From assembly GCA_902580225.1 (NCBI GenBank), contig CACHJU010000008.1:1-64000 (forward strand): DNA of 64,000 bases, in the 5' to 3' direction. This DNA comes from an uncultured Verrucomicrobiota bacterium. Lineage in GTDB: Bacteria; Verrucomicrobiota; Verrucomicrobiia; Opitutales; Seribacteraceae. The translations under genes were made by a program, and so were the position numbers. Below the pieces are notes generated by a model that saw only the letters and a program-made list of their open reading frames with translations, ran no database searches and was not told where the DNA came from. Positions 17,397 through 25,231 of the stretch are shown here, piece after piece (the first letter of the stretch is position 1; each line of letters opens with the position of its first letter).

Positions 17397-18371
17397 ATGA
17401 GCCCTACACAATCTTCACCTGCTGAATCCAAGTATATTATCGAAAGCATTGCTGTTCGTGAATTTTTTAACGATTACGGTAAACAATTGTGTCTGAGGTT
17501 AGTAAATTCGGAAAAATCGTTGGGAAGGAGTACAATTCGCGAGAGAAGTGTGAATCGTCCTGCTTTGGCGGTAACAGGATATTTTAAGTATTTTGCCAAC
17601 AAGAGAATTCAACTTTTTGGGGCTGGAGAAATGGGATTTTTTCGGGAGCAATCCTCTGCCCGAAGAAAAAATGTTATGGAAACCATGGTCGCTAAAAAGA
17701 TCCCCTGCGTGGTCGTTTCCCGGAATTTAGCTCCCACGCCTGAAATGATTGAAGTTTTGGAAAATAATCGGGTTCCCCTTTTTCGTACCTCATTATCATC
17801 CAAGGCATTCACAACTGAGGTCACAATGCTTTTGGAGGAAAGATTTGCACCGCGATCAAGCTATCATGGTACCCTGTTGGATATTCGGGGGATTGGAACT
17901 CTGATAAGGGGTAGCAGTGGTGCTGGTAAAAGTGAAGCTGCGCTGGCTTTGATCGAGCGTGGACATAGCCTAGTGGCAGACGACATCGTAAAGGTAAAAC
18001 TCATGAGCGATCACTCCCCGGTCGGTTTTTGTGAAGATATGTTCCGAGGTTTTATGGAGTGTCGTGGAATTGGTGTCATTAATGTAGAGGAACTTTTTGG
18101 CATTCGATTCGTCCGCTTGGAAAAGAGAATCGATCTGGTAGTCACTTTTTTAGAAGATTCTCATAAAATTGAGCCTGATCGGACAGGTTTGGATAGAAAG
18201 ACATTTGATATTTTGGGGATTGAGGTGCCCAATATGGAAATACCTCTTCGCCCTGGGCGAGATATGGCTAGGTTGGTTGAAGTTGCCGCAATGGTTCAGG
18301 CAGGCAGACAATTGGGTCATGATTCTGCGAATGATTTTAATAAAAAACTTTTAGAAAAAATGAACGGTTGA
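17397..18371 (+). CDS. hprK: HPr kinase/phosphorylase
   Basis: 324 residues from ATG 17397. An upstream in-frame start at 17283 would run back into lptB and is rejected. The N-terminal HPrK domain (about 1-140) precedes the kinase domain with P-loop G-S-S-G-A-G-K-S-E near 175-183 and the family signature M-E-C-R-G-I-G-V-I-N-V near 220. The enzyme phosphorylates and dephosphorylates a serine of HPr. In Gram-negative bacteria it usually acts in the regulatory nitrogen-type PTS. No HPr gene is seen here. It follows lptB by 22 bp, an order also seen in Proteobacteria, where hprK sits near lpt genes. Confidence 0.94.
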   Translation: MSPTQSSPAESKYIIESIAVREFFNDYGKQLCLRLVNSEKSLGRSTIRERSVNRPALAVTGYFKYFANKRIQLFGAGEMGFFREQSSARRKNVMETMVAKKIPCVVVSRNLAPTPEMIEVLENNRVPLFRTSLSSKAFTTEVTMLLEERFAPRSSYHGTLLDIRGIGTLIRGSSGAGKSEAALALIERGHSLVADDIVKVKLMSDHSPVGFCEDMFRGFMECRGIGVINVEELFGIRFVRLEKRIDLVVTFLEDSHKIEPDRTGLDRKTFDILGIEVPNMEIPLRPGRDMARLVEVAAMVQAGRQLGHDSANDFNKKLLEKMNG

Positions 18372-18498
18372 GCTGATTTCAATGTTCTAATTTCAAAATA
18401 TTTTGTTCTAACTCACGAATTATCAATAAGGTCGGTATGGATAGATTTTTTGAAATTTTGGCAACATAAAAGTGCAAAAAAACTTATGGACTAGGGAT

Positions 18499-18507
18499 TG
18501 TGAATAA
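18499..18507 (-). promoter_or_regulatory. DnaA box
   Basis: TGTGAATAA is the exact reverse complement of TTATTCACA, which fits the consensus TTATNCACA. It lies about 300 bp before dnaA. Confidence 0.6.
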
Positions 18508-18678
18508 CTTGTGAGAAAGTTTCTTCTTTTCTTTGATTTTTTTTCTTGGTTTAACTTATTTTTTTCTTCAAAAGTATTGTATCCCTTTTGTAACAATTAA
18601 TTAAATAGACACCCTTGAATTTATCACATAAAACACATAAGTCATTAACTGATAGCGGTTTAGTTGGTTTTTGCGAAC

Positions 18679-18706
18679 TTGACATAGTTTTCTGTCACCC
18701 TAGATA
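18679..18706 (+). promoter_or_regulatory. dnaA: Sigma-70-type promoter for dnaA
   Basis: A perfect -35 box TTGACA at 18679-18684 is followed after 16 bp by TAGATA at 18701-18706, a four-of-six match to the -10 consensus. This gives a leader of about 90 nt that would carry the downstream DnaA box, consistent with autoregulation. Confidence 0.5.
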
Positions 18707-18770
18707 TACAACCTTCTCCATCTCAGTGTTTACTAAGTATTTAGGTCTTTTTTTGATTCCATCTAGGAGT

Positions 18771-18779
18771 TGTGAATAA
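18771..18779 (-). promoter_or_regulatory. DnaA box
   Basis: A second perfect TGTGAATAA in the same orientation as the first, 22 bp before the dnaA start codon and downstream of the proposed promoter. This is a good position for autorepression. Confidence 0.6.
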
Positions 18780-18800
18780 ATCTTCTAAAACATAATTTTA

Positions 18801-20189
18801 ATGTCTCAAACCACAAGTACACCTGAAACTTTTTGGAGCAGTCTCCGAGATAACTTACTCGAAGTAATTCCAGCCGATACTTTTCGCGTTTGGTTCGACA
18901 ATATTAGGGTGGGGCGACTTGATGAAGATGGATGTGAACTTATTACCCCAAACGAATTCTCTGCTATTTGGATTCGGGATAATTACCTTGATGTAATTCG
19001 GAGAGAAGCGGATCGTTTGGTAGCCCGACCTTTCACAGTTGAGTTATTGGGTGATATAGGTGACGAATCTTCAAATGGAGGCGATCGAATGTCCTCCCTT
19101 CCCACTCCTAATTCCCCTTCGAGTTCAAGAATATCAGGACCTGCCTTGCAAGGACGTTCTCTTGGCATTAATCCTAAAAATACCTTTTCCAACTTCATCG
19201 TAGGTGCGGGTAGTGAATTAGCACATGCTGCCTGTGTTGCAGTTTCTAATGCTCCTGCTCACGCATACAATCCGCTTTTTTTATACGGCGAAACCGGATT
19301 GGGGAAAACTCATTTGATGCATGCGGTAGCCCATCAGGCCTTGAACCGAAACCCCTCCTGCCGAATTACTTATGTTTCATGTGAAAAATTCACCAATGAG
19401 TTTATTCGGGCCATCCAGGAAAATACATTAACAAAATTTCGTTCCCGTTATCGAAGCGTGGATTATCTTCTTATTGACGACATTCAATTTTTAGCCGGCA
19501 AAGAGAGAATACAGGAAGAATTTTTTCATACCTTTAATGATATCTATGATTCTCAAAGACAAATATTCTTAACAAGTGATCGACCTGCCGGAGAAATTGA
19601 TAAGATAGAAAGCCGCTTGCTTTCGCGCTTTCAATGGGGCTTAGTTGCGGATATTCAGGCTCCTGATTGGGAAACCCGGGTTGCCATACTGACTCGTAAA
19701 GCGGATGCAATGGGAATTACCATTGAGCCAGAAATTATTGAGTTTCTTGCCAAAAGTATCGCCAGGAATGTTCGCAGAATGGAAGGAGCTTTAACTCGAG
19801 TTGCCGGCTATGTAGGTCTAACCCGCAGAAAAGCTGATTTGGAAACCGTTCAAAGGCTACTTAGGGACATTCTTCGCGAAGAAAATCTTAGTCGAATTAC
19901 TATAGAAACGATTCAGAAGAAGGTTGTGGATTATTATCACTTGCGTATGGCAGATATGCTTTCACGCAGACGACCCGCTAACATTGCATTTCCCCGCCAA
20001 GTAGCTATGTATTTATCGAGAATTTTAACGGAACATTCCCTTCAGGAAATTGGAAACGCTTTCGGAGGAAGAGATCATGGCACTGTGATTCATGCCTGCA
20101 AGACGGTTGAAAATATGATGGATCAGGACGATTCGATTAAGTATGCGGTTGAATATCTTAATGAAGAGCTCTCGCAGTCCATCGAATAA
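18801..20189 (+). CDS. dnaA: Chromosomal replication initiator DnaA
   Basis: 462 residues, ATG 18801. Domain I (1-80, F-W-S-S-L-R and W-F-D-N-I) and a short linker precede the AAA+ domain: N-x-F-V-G near 133, Walker A G-E-T-G-L-G-K-T-H near 163, Walker B L-L-I-D-D-I-Q-F, and sensor motifs. Domain IV at the C-terminus ends with the DNA-binding signature D-H-G-T-V-I-H-A-C-K. DnaA opens the origin and recruits the helicase. The upstream gap carries DnaA boxes, suggesting autoregulation. Confidence 0.97.
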   Translation: MSQTTSTPETFWSSLRDNLLEVIPADTFRVWFDNIRVGRLDEDGCELITPNEFSAIWIRDNYLDVIRREADRLVARPFTVELLGDIGDESSNGGDRMSSLPTPNSPSSSRISGPALQGRSLGINPKNTFSNFIVGAGSELAHAACVAVSNAPAHAYNPLFLYGETGLGKTHLMHAVAHQALNRNPSCRITYVSCEKFTNEFIRAIQENTLTKFRSRYRSVDYLLIDDIQFLAGKERIQEEFFHTFNDIYDSQRQIFLTSDRPAGEIDKIESRLLSRFQWGLVADIQAPDWETRVAILTRKADAMGITIEPEIIEFLAKSIARNVRRMEGALTRVAGYVGLTRRKADLETVQRLLRDILREENLSRITIETIQKKVVDYYHLRMADMLSRRRPANIAFPRQVAMYLSRILTEHSLQEIGNAFGGRDHGTVIHACKTVENMMDQDDSIKYAVEYLNEELSQSIE

Positions 20190-20265
20190 ATTTTTTCATC
20201 AAAGAAAAGTTTTTCCCTGCTTGTCTTTACCAAATATTTTGTTACCAAATATTTAAAACTCAATC

Positions 20266-20796
20266 ATGACTGAAGACTCATTAGATTCAAACCATTCTGA
20301 AGACCAAGCCGATCCTGTAGATAATTCTCCGTCTGAACCATCAGAGGAACAGAAGAGAGAAATTGCCAACTGGGTTGCTGAAGGAGTCGGTTTATCAGAT
20401 ATTCAAAAGAAGATTAATACTGATTTTGGAATTGTGATGACTTACATGGATGTTCGTTTTCTGGTTGATGATCTCAATCTTACCTTAAAGGACGAAGAAG
20501 AGGAAGTTACTCCAAAGGTTGACGAGGAAGGTGAAGGGCAGGATAAGGCATCGGTCGATTCTCCTTTGGATGGTACCATGGGTGGAGTATCGGTTGAGTT
20601 GGATACGGTTAATCCGCCCGGTGCCATGGCTAGCGGATCGGTGATCTTTTCTGATGGGCAGAGTAAAAAATGGACTCTCGATCAATTTGGCAGACTGGGA
20701 CTTTCAGGTGGAGATGTTGACTATAAACCATCTGATGAAGACGTGGCCGAATTTCAGAAGCAATTGGATACTGCCCTTCGCGGACGAGGGTTTTAA
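20266..20796 (+). CDS. Conserved hypothetical acidic protein
   Basis: 176 residues, ATG 20266, 76 bp after dnaA. Residues 1-30 are acidic and low-complexity. Residues about 28-75 form a helical segment (E-I-A-N-W-V-A-E-G-V-G-L-S-D-I-Q) resembling a small helix-turn-helix-like fold. A second acidic linker follows. Residues about 105-176 contain P-P-G-A-M-A-S-G-S-V-I-F-S-D-G and W-x-L-D-Q-F-G-R-L-G-L, a compact beta domain. No known family is recognised with confidence. It lacks signal or membrane segments and is presumably cytoplasmic. Its place after dnaA is suggestive only. Confidence 0.7.
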   Translation: MTEDSLDSNHSEDQADPVDNSPSEPSEEQKREIANWVAEGVGLSDIQKKINTDFGIVMTYMDVRFLVDDLNLTLKDEEEEVTPKVDEEGEGQDKASVDSPLDGTMGGVSVELDTVNPPGAMASGSVIFSDGQSKKWTLDQFGRLGLSGGDVDYKPSDEDVAEFQKQLDTALRGRGF

Positions 20797-20840
20797 GGTT
20801 TAAAAGTTTTAGACTATCTATTCTGTTTGTACAGAAGCCC

Positions 20841-22397
20841 TTAATTTTGTTTCAAAACAGTGCGTTCCAATTTTAACATTTTCTTGTATCTGTTGATTTG
20901 AACATCAGTGCCTTGCTGAATAAGTTTATGGGCAAGAATGATATTTTCCATACATTTTTTCAATCTCATGATCTTAACCTCTTTTTTTTCGATGGCGAAG
21001 CGTTGGGATTCAAATGAATCAACTATTTTCTTTTGTTTCATGAGTTTTTTCCATGTTTCCTCCCGGTTTACAATTTCTAATACATAGTTATTTTGAGTGC
21101 TAGAAATTAGCTTCGCGGTAGTGGAATGAAAAGGGTTAGAAACTTCAGGGTATTGTAAAAGTAACTTTTTACGAAGACTATCCCGGTATTTATTTTTTTG
21201 ATCCAATGCATTTTTCTTTTTCTTTTGAATTTCTTCCCGTTCTTTTTTGAATTTTTCTTTCAGATTTAGAAGTTCTTCATCCGGAATTTGTCCTTTTAGT
21301 TTTAATTGCTCGGACAATCCGAGAAAAACCGCTTTTTCTTCGGGGTTTGCCAATTTTAAAAGATCAGCTCTGGAAATGCTGGCGAGTTTTATTTGGGGAG
21401 CCTGATTTTCAATTAATTTATCATTTTTTAATAATTTTGGCAGGTATTTTTCAATTATACCGGAAGATTTTTTCAGAATTGTATTCTGTTTGAATTCATT
21501 TGGGAGGTATTTTCTTAGAAGAACATCTGATGTTTTGATCGGGACATCAATGGTGCTTGAATTTATACAGACATAAGAATGAGCCTCCATGAGAGATGTT
21601 TTTCCATCTGCATCGAAATCTGGTTTTCGGGTGATTCTACCCATTCTTGATTTCCCACTCAGTGCCTCCCAAAAAGAGGTACTGTATTCTTTATAGCTTT
21701 CTTCGCGGATATCCGGAGTGCATCCAGCGGCGACCCGGGTTTGAATGGTTGAGAAAAAACCTGCCCGTGGATAATTTGATACTTCTTTTTGAGGATCTCC
21801 GTCTTTAAAAATGACATTGGCAAATCCACCACTGTAACATTGAACCATAACTAAAATGCTGGATTGCTGTTCGGGTAACTGATCAAGTTTTTTGACAAAA
21901 TCCGACACATTTAGTTTTTGGTTATCCCATAAGTACATTGTGGTATTATTTGGATTCTTATTGCTTCCTTTTCCTCCGTGACCGGTGAAATAAATAATAT
22001 TTTGTTGGTTACCTGTAATGGTTTTTTGAGAATTAAACCAGTTGTTTAAAGATATTATTGAGGACGGACCATCTGGATTTAATTGATTTGAACGGTACTG
22101 GTTGGCAATGCCCTTTGTTTTTCCAAAAAGTTCTGCGAAAATCAGATTGACTTGAGGAACTTCAAACTTGGGATCAAAAATTTGTAAATCTCTGCCTTTT
22201 TCTTTTCCATCCGCAAAGTAGACTTGAGTTGATGCATTTCCAAGTCCGATAGCATTTTGAACCTTGCGAAAGTATTTAACATTACTTTCCAGGGAAAGCT
22301 GATTACCTGATGGTGAATAGCCTCCTCCCAGAACTAAAACCTTGACTTGATTATCACTAGGATTGTTTTTTGGTTTGGTTAATTGATTATTATACAA
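20841..22397 (-). CDS. Caspase-like (clan CD) cysteine protease, frameshifted from its signal peptide
   Basis: 518 codons open from a TTG at 22397. The first 290 residues form a caspase/legumain-type fold: V-L-V-L-G-G-G near 21, catalytic His140 in Y-F-T-G-H-G-G and catalytic Cys187 in V-M-V-Q-C-Y-S-G-G. An EF-hand-like D-A-D-G-K-T-S segment follows. Residues about 370-518 are lysine- and glutamate-rich helices, probably coiled coil. There is no signal peptide in this frame. The signal peptide lies just upstream in another frame, separated by a run of ten G. One extra base (11 G), two fewer (8 G), or a -1 ribosomal slip would join them into an exported protein of about 580 residues. Without it the cytoplasmic product would start at TTG or not be made. 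Confidence 0.75.
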   Translation of the reverse strand: MYNNQLTKPKNNPSDNQVKVLVLGGGYSPSGNQLSLESNVKYFRKVQNAIGLGNASTQVYFADGKEKGRDLQIFDPKFEVPQVNLIFAELFGKTKGIANQYRSNQLNPDGPSSIISLNNWFNSQKTITGNQQNIIYFTGHGGKGSNKNPNNTTMYLWDNQKLNVSDFVKKLDQLPEQQSSILVMVQCYSGGFANVIFKDGDPQKEVSNYPRAGFFSTIQTRVAAGCTPDIREESYKEYSTSFWEALSGKSRMGRITRKPDFDADGKTSLMEAHSYVCINSSTIDVPIKTSDVLLRKYLPNEFKQNTILKKSSGIIEKYLPKLLKNDKLIENQAPQIKLASISRADLLKLANPEEKAVFLGLSEQLKLKGQIPDEELLNLKEKFKKEREEIQKKKKNALDQKNKYRDSLRKKLLLQYPEVSNPFHSTTAKLISSTQNNYVLEIVNREETWKKLMKQKKIVDSFESQRFAIEKKEVKIMRLKKCMENIILAHKLIQQGTDVQINRYKKMLKLERTVLKQN

Positions 22398-22579
22398 ATG
22401 AGCCGGAACAGATGGAAGAGCCGGGGGGGGGGAGTATTGAGTTCCTTTTCTAATGTGAAATGATCGGGGACAGAATCGATATCATTTTTTAATTTATTCT
22501 CTTCTGTCTTTGGACAGGCAAAAGCAGGGCATCCGAAAACAAATATAATTAGAAAATAACCAAGAGGTAAGAAGTTCAT
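22379..22579 (-). CDS. Signal-peptide leader of the protease, out of frame
   Basis: 66 codons from ATG 22579. Residues 1-21 are a clear signal peptide (hydrophobic core L-G-Y-F-L-I-I-F-V-F-G, A-F-A cleavage). A hydrophilic stretch then reaches N-T-P-P-P at the G tract, after which the frame runs only 16 more codons to a stop inside the protease gene. Shifting frame at the tract continues as P-A-L-P-S-V-P-A-H into the protease, so this is its natural N-terminus rather than a separate gene. Confidence 0.65.
   Translation of the reverse strand: MNFLPLGYFLIIFVFGCPAFACPKTEENKLKNDIDSVPDHFTLEKELNTPPPRLFHLFRLICIIIN
22423..22432 (+). repeat. G10 homopolymer, candidate phase-variation tract
   Basis: Ten consecutive G (C10 in the mRNA-sense strand) lie exactly where the leader and protease frames must join. 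The distance from ATG 22579 to 22398 is 182 bp, one short of a multiple of three, so 8 or 11 G restore the frame. The rest of this region is AT-rich, which makes the tract stand out. A sequencing or assembly length error is an equal possibility. Confidence 0.6.
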
Positions 22580-22626
22580 GTAAAAGAAATTGGTTGACTG
22601 CTAGTGAACAGTTAAAAGCCGAATAA

Positions 22627-22650
22627 GCATCTTGCTTTAAAAAAAGATGC
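22627..22650. other. Hairpin between dioxygenase and protease genes
   Basis: GCATCTT (22627-22633) and AAGATGC (22644-22650) form a 7-bp perfect stem with a 10-nt loop, 15 bp past the dioxygenase stop on the minus strand. There is no clear U-run after the stem, so it is only a weak terminator candidate. Confidence 0.3.
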
Positions 22651-22665
22651 ATATGCAAGTAGAAT

Positions 22666-23499
22666 TTAAGCTATGGTGCGAATGCCACCACGTAGAGAAC
22701 CTGCTTTGACTGAACCAAAATTAGCTAGGAATGATTCATCCAAGGGTCTGCTATTGGGCATGGAAAGCCAAATGCGCAGAAGATGCCTTTTTTTCTCAGT
22801 ATCTTCAAAGTCTTCAAAGGCGGTTCTTCGATGAAGGGTAGTCCAGTTATTTAAGAAAAGGATATCTCCTTTTTGAAGGGTAAAGCAGAATTGTAATTTT
22901 TTACGCTCGCAAACAGAGTCCATGAAATCCAGTGCTTCTTTTTGAATATCTGATAGACTTGGGCAATCCGGATCCTGATCTGCTCGGTTGATCAGAACGC
23001 GGAGATAAGAACAGGCAAAAAAACCATCCCTCCAGGAAAAAATTGGCTGTTCGCAGAAGGGAAGTGGATTGGCACTGTCTATGGTATGGGTCTTGTATGG
23101 GAATTTCTGGCATAGAATGGTGTGTAAATCCGGTCTTTCTTCTTTGATAAGTTTTTCAATCCTTTCACTCTGTACAATTTGGTTTTCACCTCCTGATTTT
23201 GCCGGTTGCAGGCAAAGAAAAGCGATTACATCACAACGGTCGGTATGAAAGCTTAATTTCTTGTTGGTATTTGGACCCCTTATTTTTGGATCGTTTTTTG
23301 AAAGCGCCTCATTCTTAACACTTAGAACATAGTCACCTTTGGTGTTTTGAGAAAGTGGGGTACCAATTTTTTGACAAAAATTAAGAAACCATGATTTGGA
23401 GTCGGATAAAAAGTCAAAAGCAGAATTAAAGCGAACAGATCCTGAAGGTAACTCCAAAATTTCAGCGATTTTTTCAGGTTTAATTTTCTCGAATTTCAT
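22666..23499 (-). CDS. TauD/TfdA-family Fe(II)/2-oxoglutarate dioxygenase
   Basis: 277 residues, ATG 23499. The iron facial triad is visible: F-H-T-D (His85, Asp87) and the distal His in T-T-L-H-R-R-T-A-F near 220. The 2-oxoglutarate-binding Arg is in H-L-L-R-I-W-L near 238. The family hydroxylates small molecules such as taurine, carnitine precursors or nonribosomal peptide amino acids. The C-terminal L-R-I-W-L-S-M is typical of TauD-like members related to clavaminate synthase. The substrate cannot be inferred because no pathway genes adjoin it. Confidence 0.85.
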   Translation of the reverse strand: MKFEKIKPEKIAEILELPSGSVRFNSAFDFLSDSKSWFLNFCQKIGTPLSQNTKGDYVLSVKNEALSKNDPKIRGPNTNKKLSFHTDRCDVIAFLCLQPAKSGGENQIVQSERIEKLIKEERPDLHTILCQKFPYKTHTIDSANPLPFCEQPIFSWRDGFFACSYLRVLINRADQDPDCPSLSDIQKEALDFMDSVCERKKLQFCFTLQKGDILFLNNWTTLHRRTAFEDFEDTEKKRHLLRIWLSMPNSRPLDESFLANFGSVKAGSLRGGIRTIA

Positions 23500-23509
23500 C
23501 TGTTACATA

Positions 23510-23526
23510 TTGATTGACTTAATCAA
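23510..23526. promoter_or_regulatory. Inverted repeat just upstream of the dioxygenase gene
   Basis: TTGATT-GACTT-AATCAA is a 6-5-6 perfect inverted repeat, 10 bp upstream of the dioxygenase start codon. It could be an operator covering the ribosome-binding region. The AT-rich context makes chance a real possibility. Confidence 0.3.
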
Positions 23527-23716
23527 CCTATTAACACAATCAAGGCTTTTAAAAAAAGCGGATATAAATTCAATCATTTTATTCCTCTTAACAGGACTTT
23601 TAAAAGGTGTTCAACCTAAAATCAGATTCAAAATAAAAAAGATTGCCTTGAGAAGTTTAGTCAACTGATATTGGGTAAGAACTCACACCCTGATTTAACC
23701 TTCAAAAATCCCTGTT

Positions 23717-24145
23717 ATGCCGTCAATGCGTATTATCTTTTGTGCCCTTTTTACTTTAACTTTCTTTTGTTTTAATTCCCTTCAGATTCGACTACTGGCC
23801 AACAATGGGGCTATCCATTTTTTTGACGGAAGTTCCACCGTACTTCGTGATCTAATGCTTTCTAATAGTACGAGTGGTCTCAATCCTCCTAAAGTTGACA
23901 GTGCATCTGGTATATACGAACCAAGTCAAAACTGGGGGATTTCATTATGGAATGAAGCGGTTTCTTTCCAGAAAGGCGATCTTGTTTTGAACAACACGGA
24001 TGTTATCGACCCTCGGATTCTTGAATTTGGAGCGAATGTTCGAGGGAATTACATGGGAAATGCATATTTTTCGGGCGATCATGTTTTTTGTGAGGGGAAA
24101 TGGTTTTTTGCCACTGATGATGTGAGTCAGGCCCATTATTTCTGA
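23717..24145 (+). CDS. Secreted hypothetical protein, probably frameshifted at its 3' end
   Basis: 142 residues, ATG 23717. Residues 1-29 are a signal peptide (R-I-I-F-C-A-L-F-T-L-T-F-F). The mature part has W-G-I-S-L-W, F-Q-K-G-D-L-V-L and F-S-G-D-H-V-F-C-E-G-K-W-F-F-A. These patterns weakly recall small chitin/carbohydrate-binding modules (K-G-D-x-V ... G-x-x-Y/F-x-A), but the match is not strong enough for a call. The frame stops at 24145, while a protein-like stretch continues in another frame to 24296, so the original gene was probably about 190 residues. Confidence 0.5.
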   Translation: MPSMRIIFCALFTLTFFCFNSLQIRLLANNGAIHFFDGSSTVLRDLMLSNSTSGLNPPKVDSASGIYEPSQNWGISLWNEAVSFQKGDLVLNNTDVIDPRILEFGANVRGNYMGNAYFSGDHVFCEGKWFFATDDVSQAHYF

Positions 24146-24296
24146 AGACGGTTCTCCGGAAGAAATCGTAGGTAATGCAGTGGAAGCAATAAATTCGATT
24201 GAAGGATTAACTCCTGAATTGAAACAAAAAGCTTTGGCAGAATTATTATTAACCGGTGAATCATCTACTGCTGGGATTAAATCAACAGGTGAATAA
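24126..24296 (+). pseudogene. Out-of-frame tail of the preceding secreted protein
   Basis: Opens directly after an in-frame TGA at 24123 and encodes P-I-I-S-E-D-G-S-P-E-E, N-A-V-E-A-I-N-S and L-T-P-E-L-K-Q-K-A-L, ending at TAA 24294-24296. It is well-formed helical protein with no start codon, offset by one base from the frame of the gene it overlaps. A one-base indel near 24118-24140 would join the two. Confidence 0.45.
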
Positions 24297-24317
24297 ATTT
24301 TCAGGGTGAATCGTTCC

Positions 24318-25214
24318 ATGAAATTCTATCTTATCGTTTTCATTATTTTTCAATCTCTATCTGAAGCCGATATTTTGGACATAAATACATATGAATATCG
24401 CTCAAAAAATGATTATTTCAAGAGTGACCTGAAGGATGAATTATCCAAGCATCATGTAAATATTTCCATACTGCAGAATAAATTGAAGAATTTTCAAGAG
24501 CGTTTTAATTCTGTTGAAACGGCTAAAATAAATAAGCATGAATTTTTTCAAAATAACAATAATCAACCAGCTTATGCTTCTTCATCTGAAAATTTTTCCC
24601 AAGAACCGGTACAATTAAAAAAAGAAACGAAATCTGATAAAAAACCAGTTTTTTTATCTGATCGAATTGGCTTTTATATTCTTCCCTTCGTTGCATTACA
24701 AAATTCGGGTGATTTTGAATTTAAGCCGCAGCCAAACTCACCAGTTATTTTTGATATTGATCATGAACTTGGCTTTGCATCCGGTTGGAGGTTGGGCGTC
24801 GAAAGTAATCATCTCTTTATAGATGCTGAATTTTCCTATTTTCGAAATAGTTGTATAGGAATAGAGGTTTTGAATACAACAACGAGATTTAAGGTTGAGG
24901 GTGAGGCAGAAGGATTTGGCTTTTTTATTAATGGAGGCGGCAAAATCAAAGTTTCATCCAAAACCAATTTTTTTCTTGGAGGTGGTTTTGGATCTGTGAA
25001 GCAGGAGATCGGTTTTACGGAGCTTTCGACCTCATTCTCTCCTGAAGAAGAAAGTACTTTATTTACCTATCAATTTTTTACAGGAATTAATTATGATATG
25101 GCTGAATATTTAAGAATAGGTCTTCGTTACCGCTGGATGCGAGTGGGTGAGATGAAACTTTTTACCGCCCGTGAACTGCACTTAGCGGAGCTTTCCTTTG
25201 GCTGTGTTTTCTGA
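24318..25214 (+). CDS. Outer-membrane beta-barrel protein with coiled-coil N-terminus
   Basis: 298 residues from ATG 24318; a GTG at 24306 adds four residues. The signal peptide is at 1-17 (F-Y-L-I-V-F-I-I-F-Q). A helical, probably coiled-coil segment (about 35-70, L-S-K-H-H-V-N-I-S-I-L-Q-N-K-L) and a Ser/Lys-rich linker follow. From about 115 there are alternating strands: G-F-Y-I-L-P-F-V-A-L, G-W-R-L-G-V-E-S, F-F-I-N-G-G-G-K-I, F-L-G-G-G-F-G-S, L-R-I-G-L-R-Y-R-W, ending L-S-F-G-C-V-F. The terminal aromatic residue and glycine-rich turns fit an eight-stranded OmpA/OmpW-size barrel. Function unknown; a similarly built protein lies at 51381-52172. Confidence 0.7.
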   Translation: MKFYLIVFIIFQSLSEADILDINTYEYRSKNDYFKSDLKDELSKHHVNISILQNKLKNFQERFNSVETAKINKHEFFQNNNNQPAYASSSENFSQEPVQLKKETKSDKKPVFLSDRIGFYILPFVALQNSGDFEFKPQPNSPVIFDIDHELGFASGWRLGVESNHLFIDAEFSYFRNSCIGIEVLNTTTRFKVEGEAEGFGFFINGGGKIKVSSKTNFFLGGGFGSVKQEIGFTELSTSFSPEEESTLFTYQFFTGINYDMAEYLRIGLRYRWMRVGEMKLFTARELHLAELSFGCVF

Positions 25215-25231
25215 TTCCATTCAAAAGTCAT

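Larger units (their letters stand above)
18372..18800 (+). other. AT-rich dnaA leader, candidate replication origin
   Basis: This 429-bp gap holds no gene. It is strongly AT-rich, with T-runs around 18535-18565, and has two perfect DnaA-box matches, one promoter-like element and several near-boxes. Origins commonly lie beside dnaA, and DnaA also represses its own gene through such boxes, so this could be oriC, an autoregulatory leader, or both. Two perfect boxes are fewer than in most characterised origins. Confidence 0.45.

Noticed and set aside
20821-20836. Hairpin TTCTGT-TTGT-ACAGAA between converging genes
   Set aside because: Only a 6-bp stem without a U-run; insufficient for a terminator.
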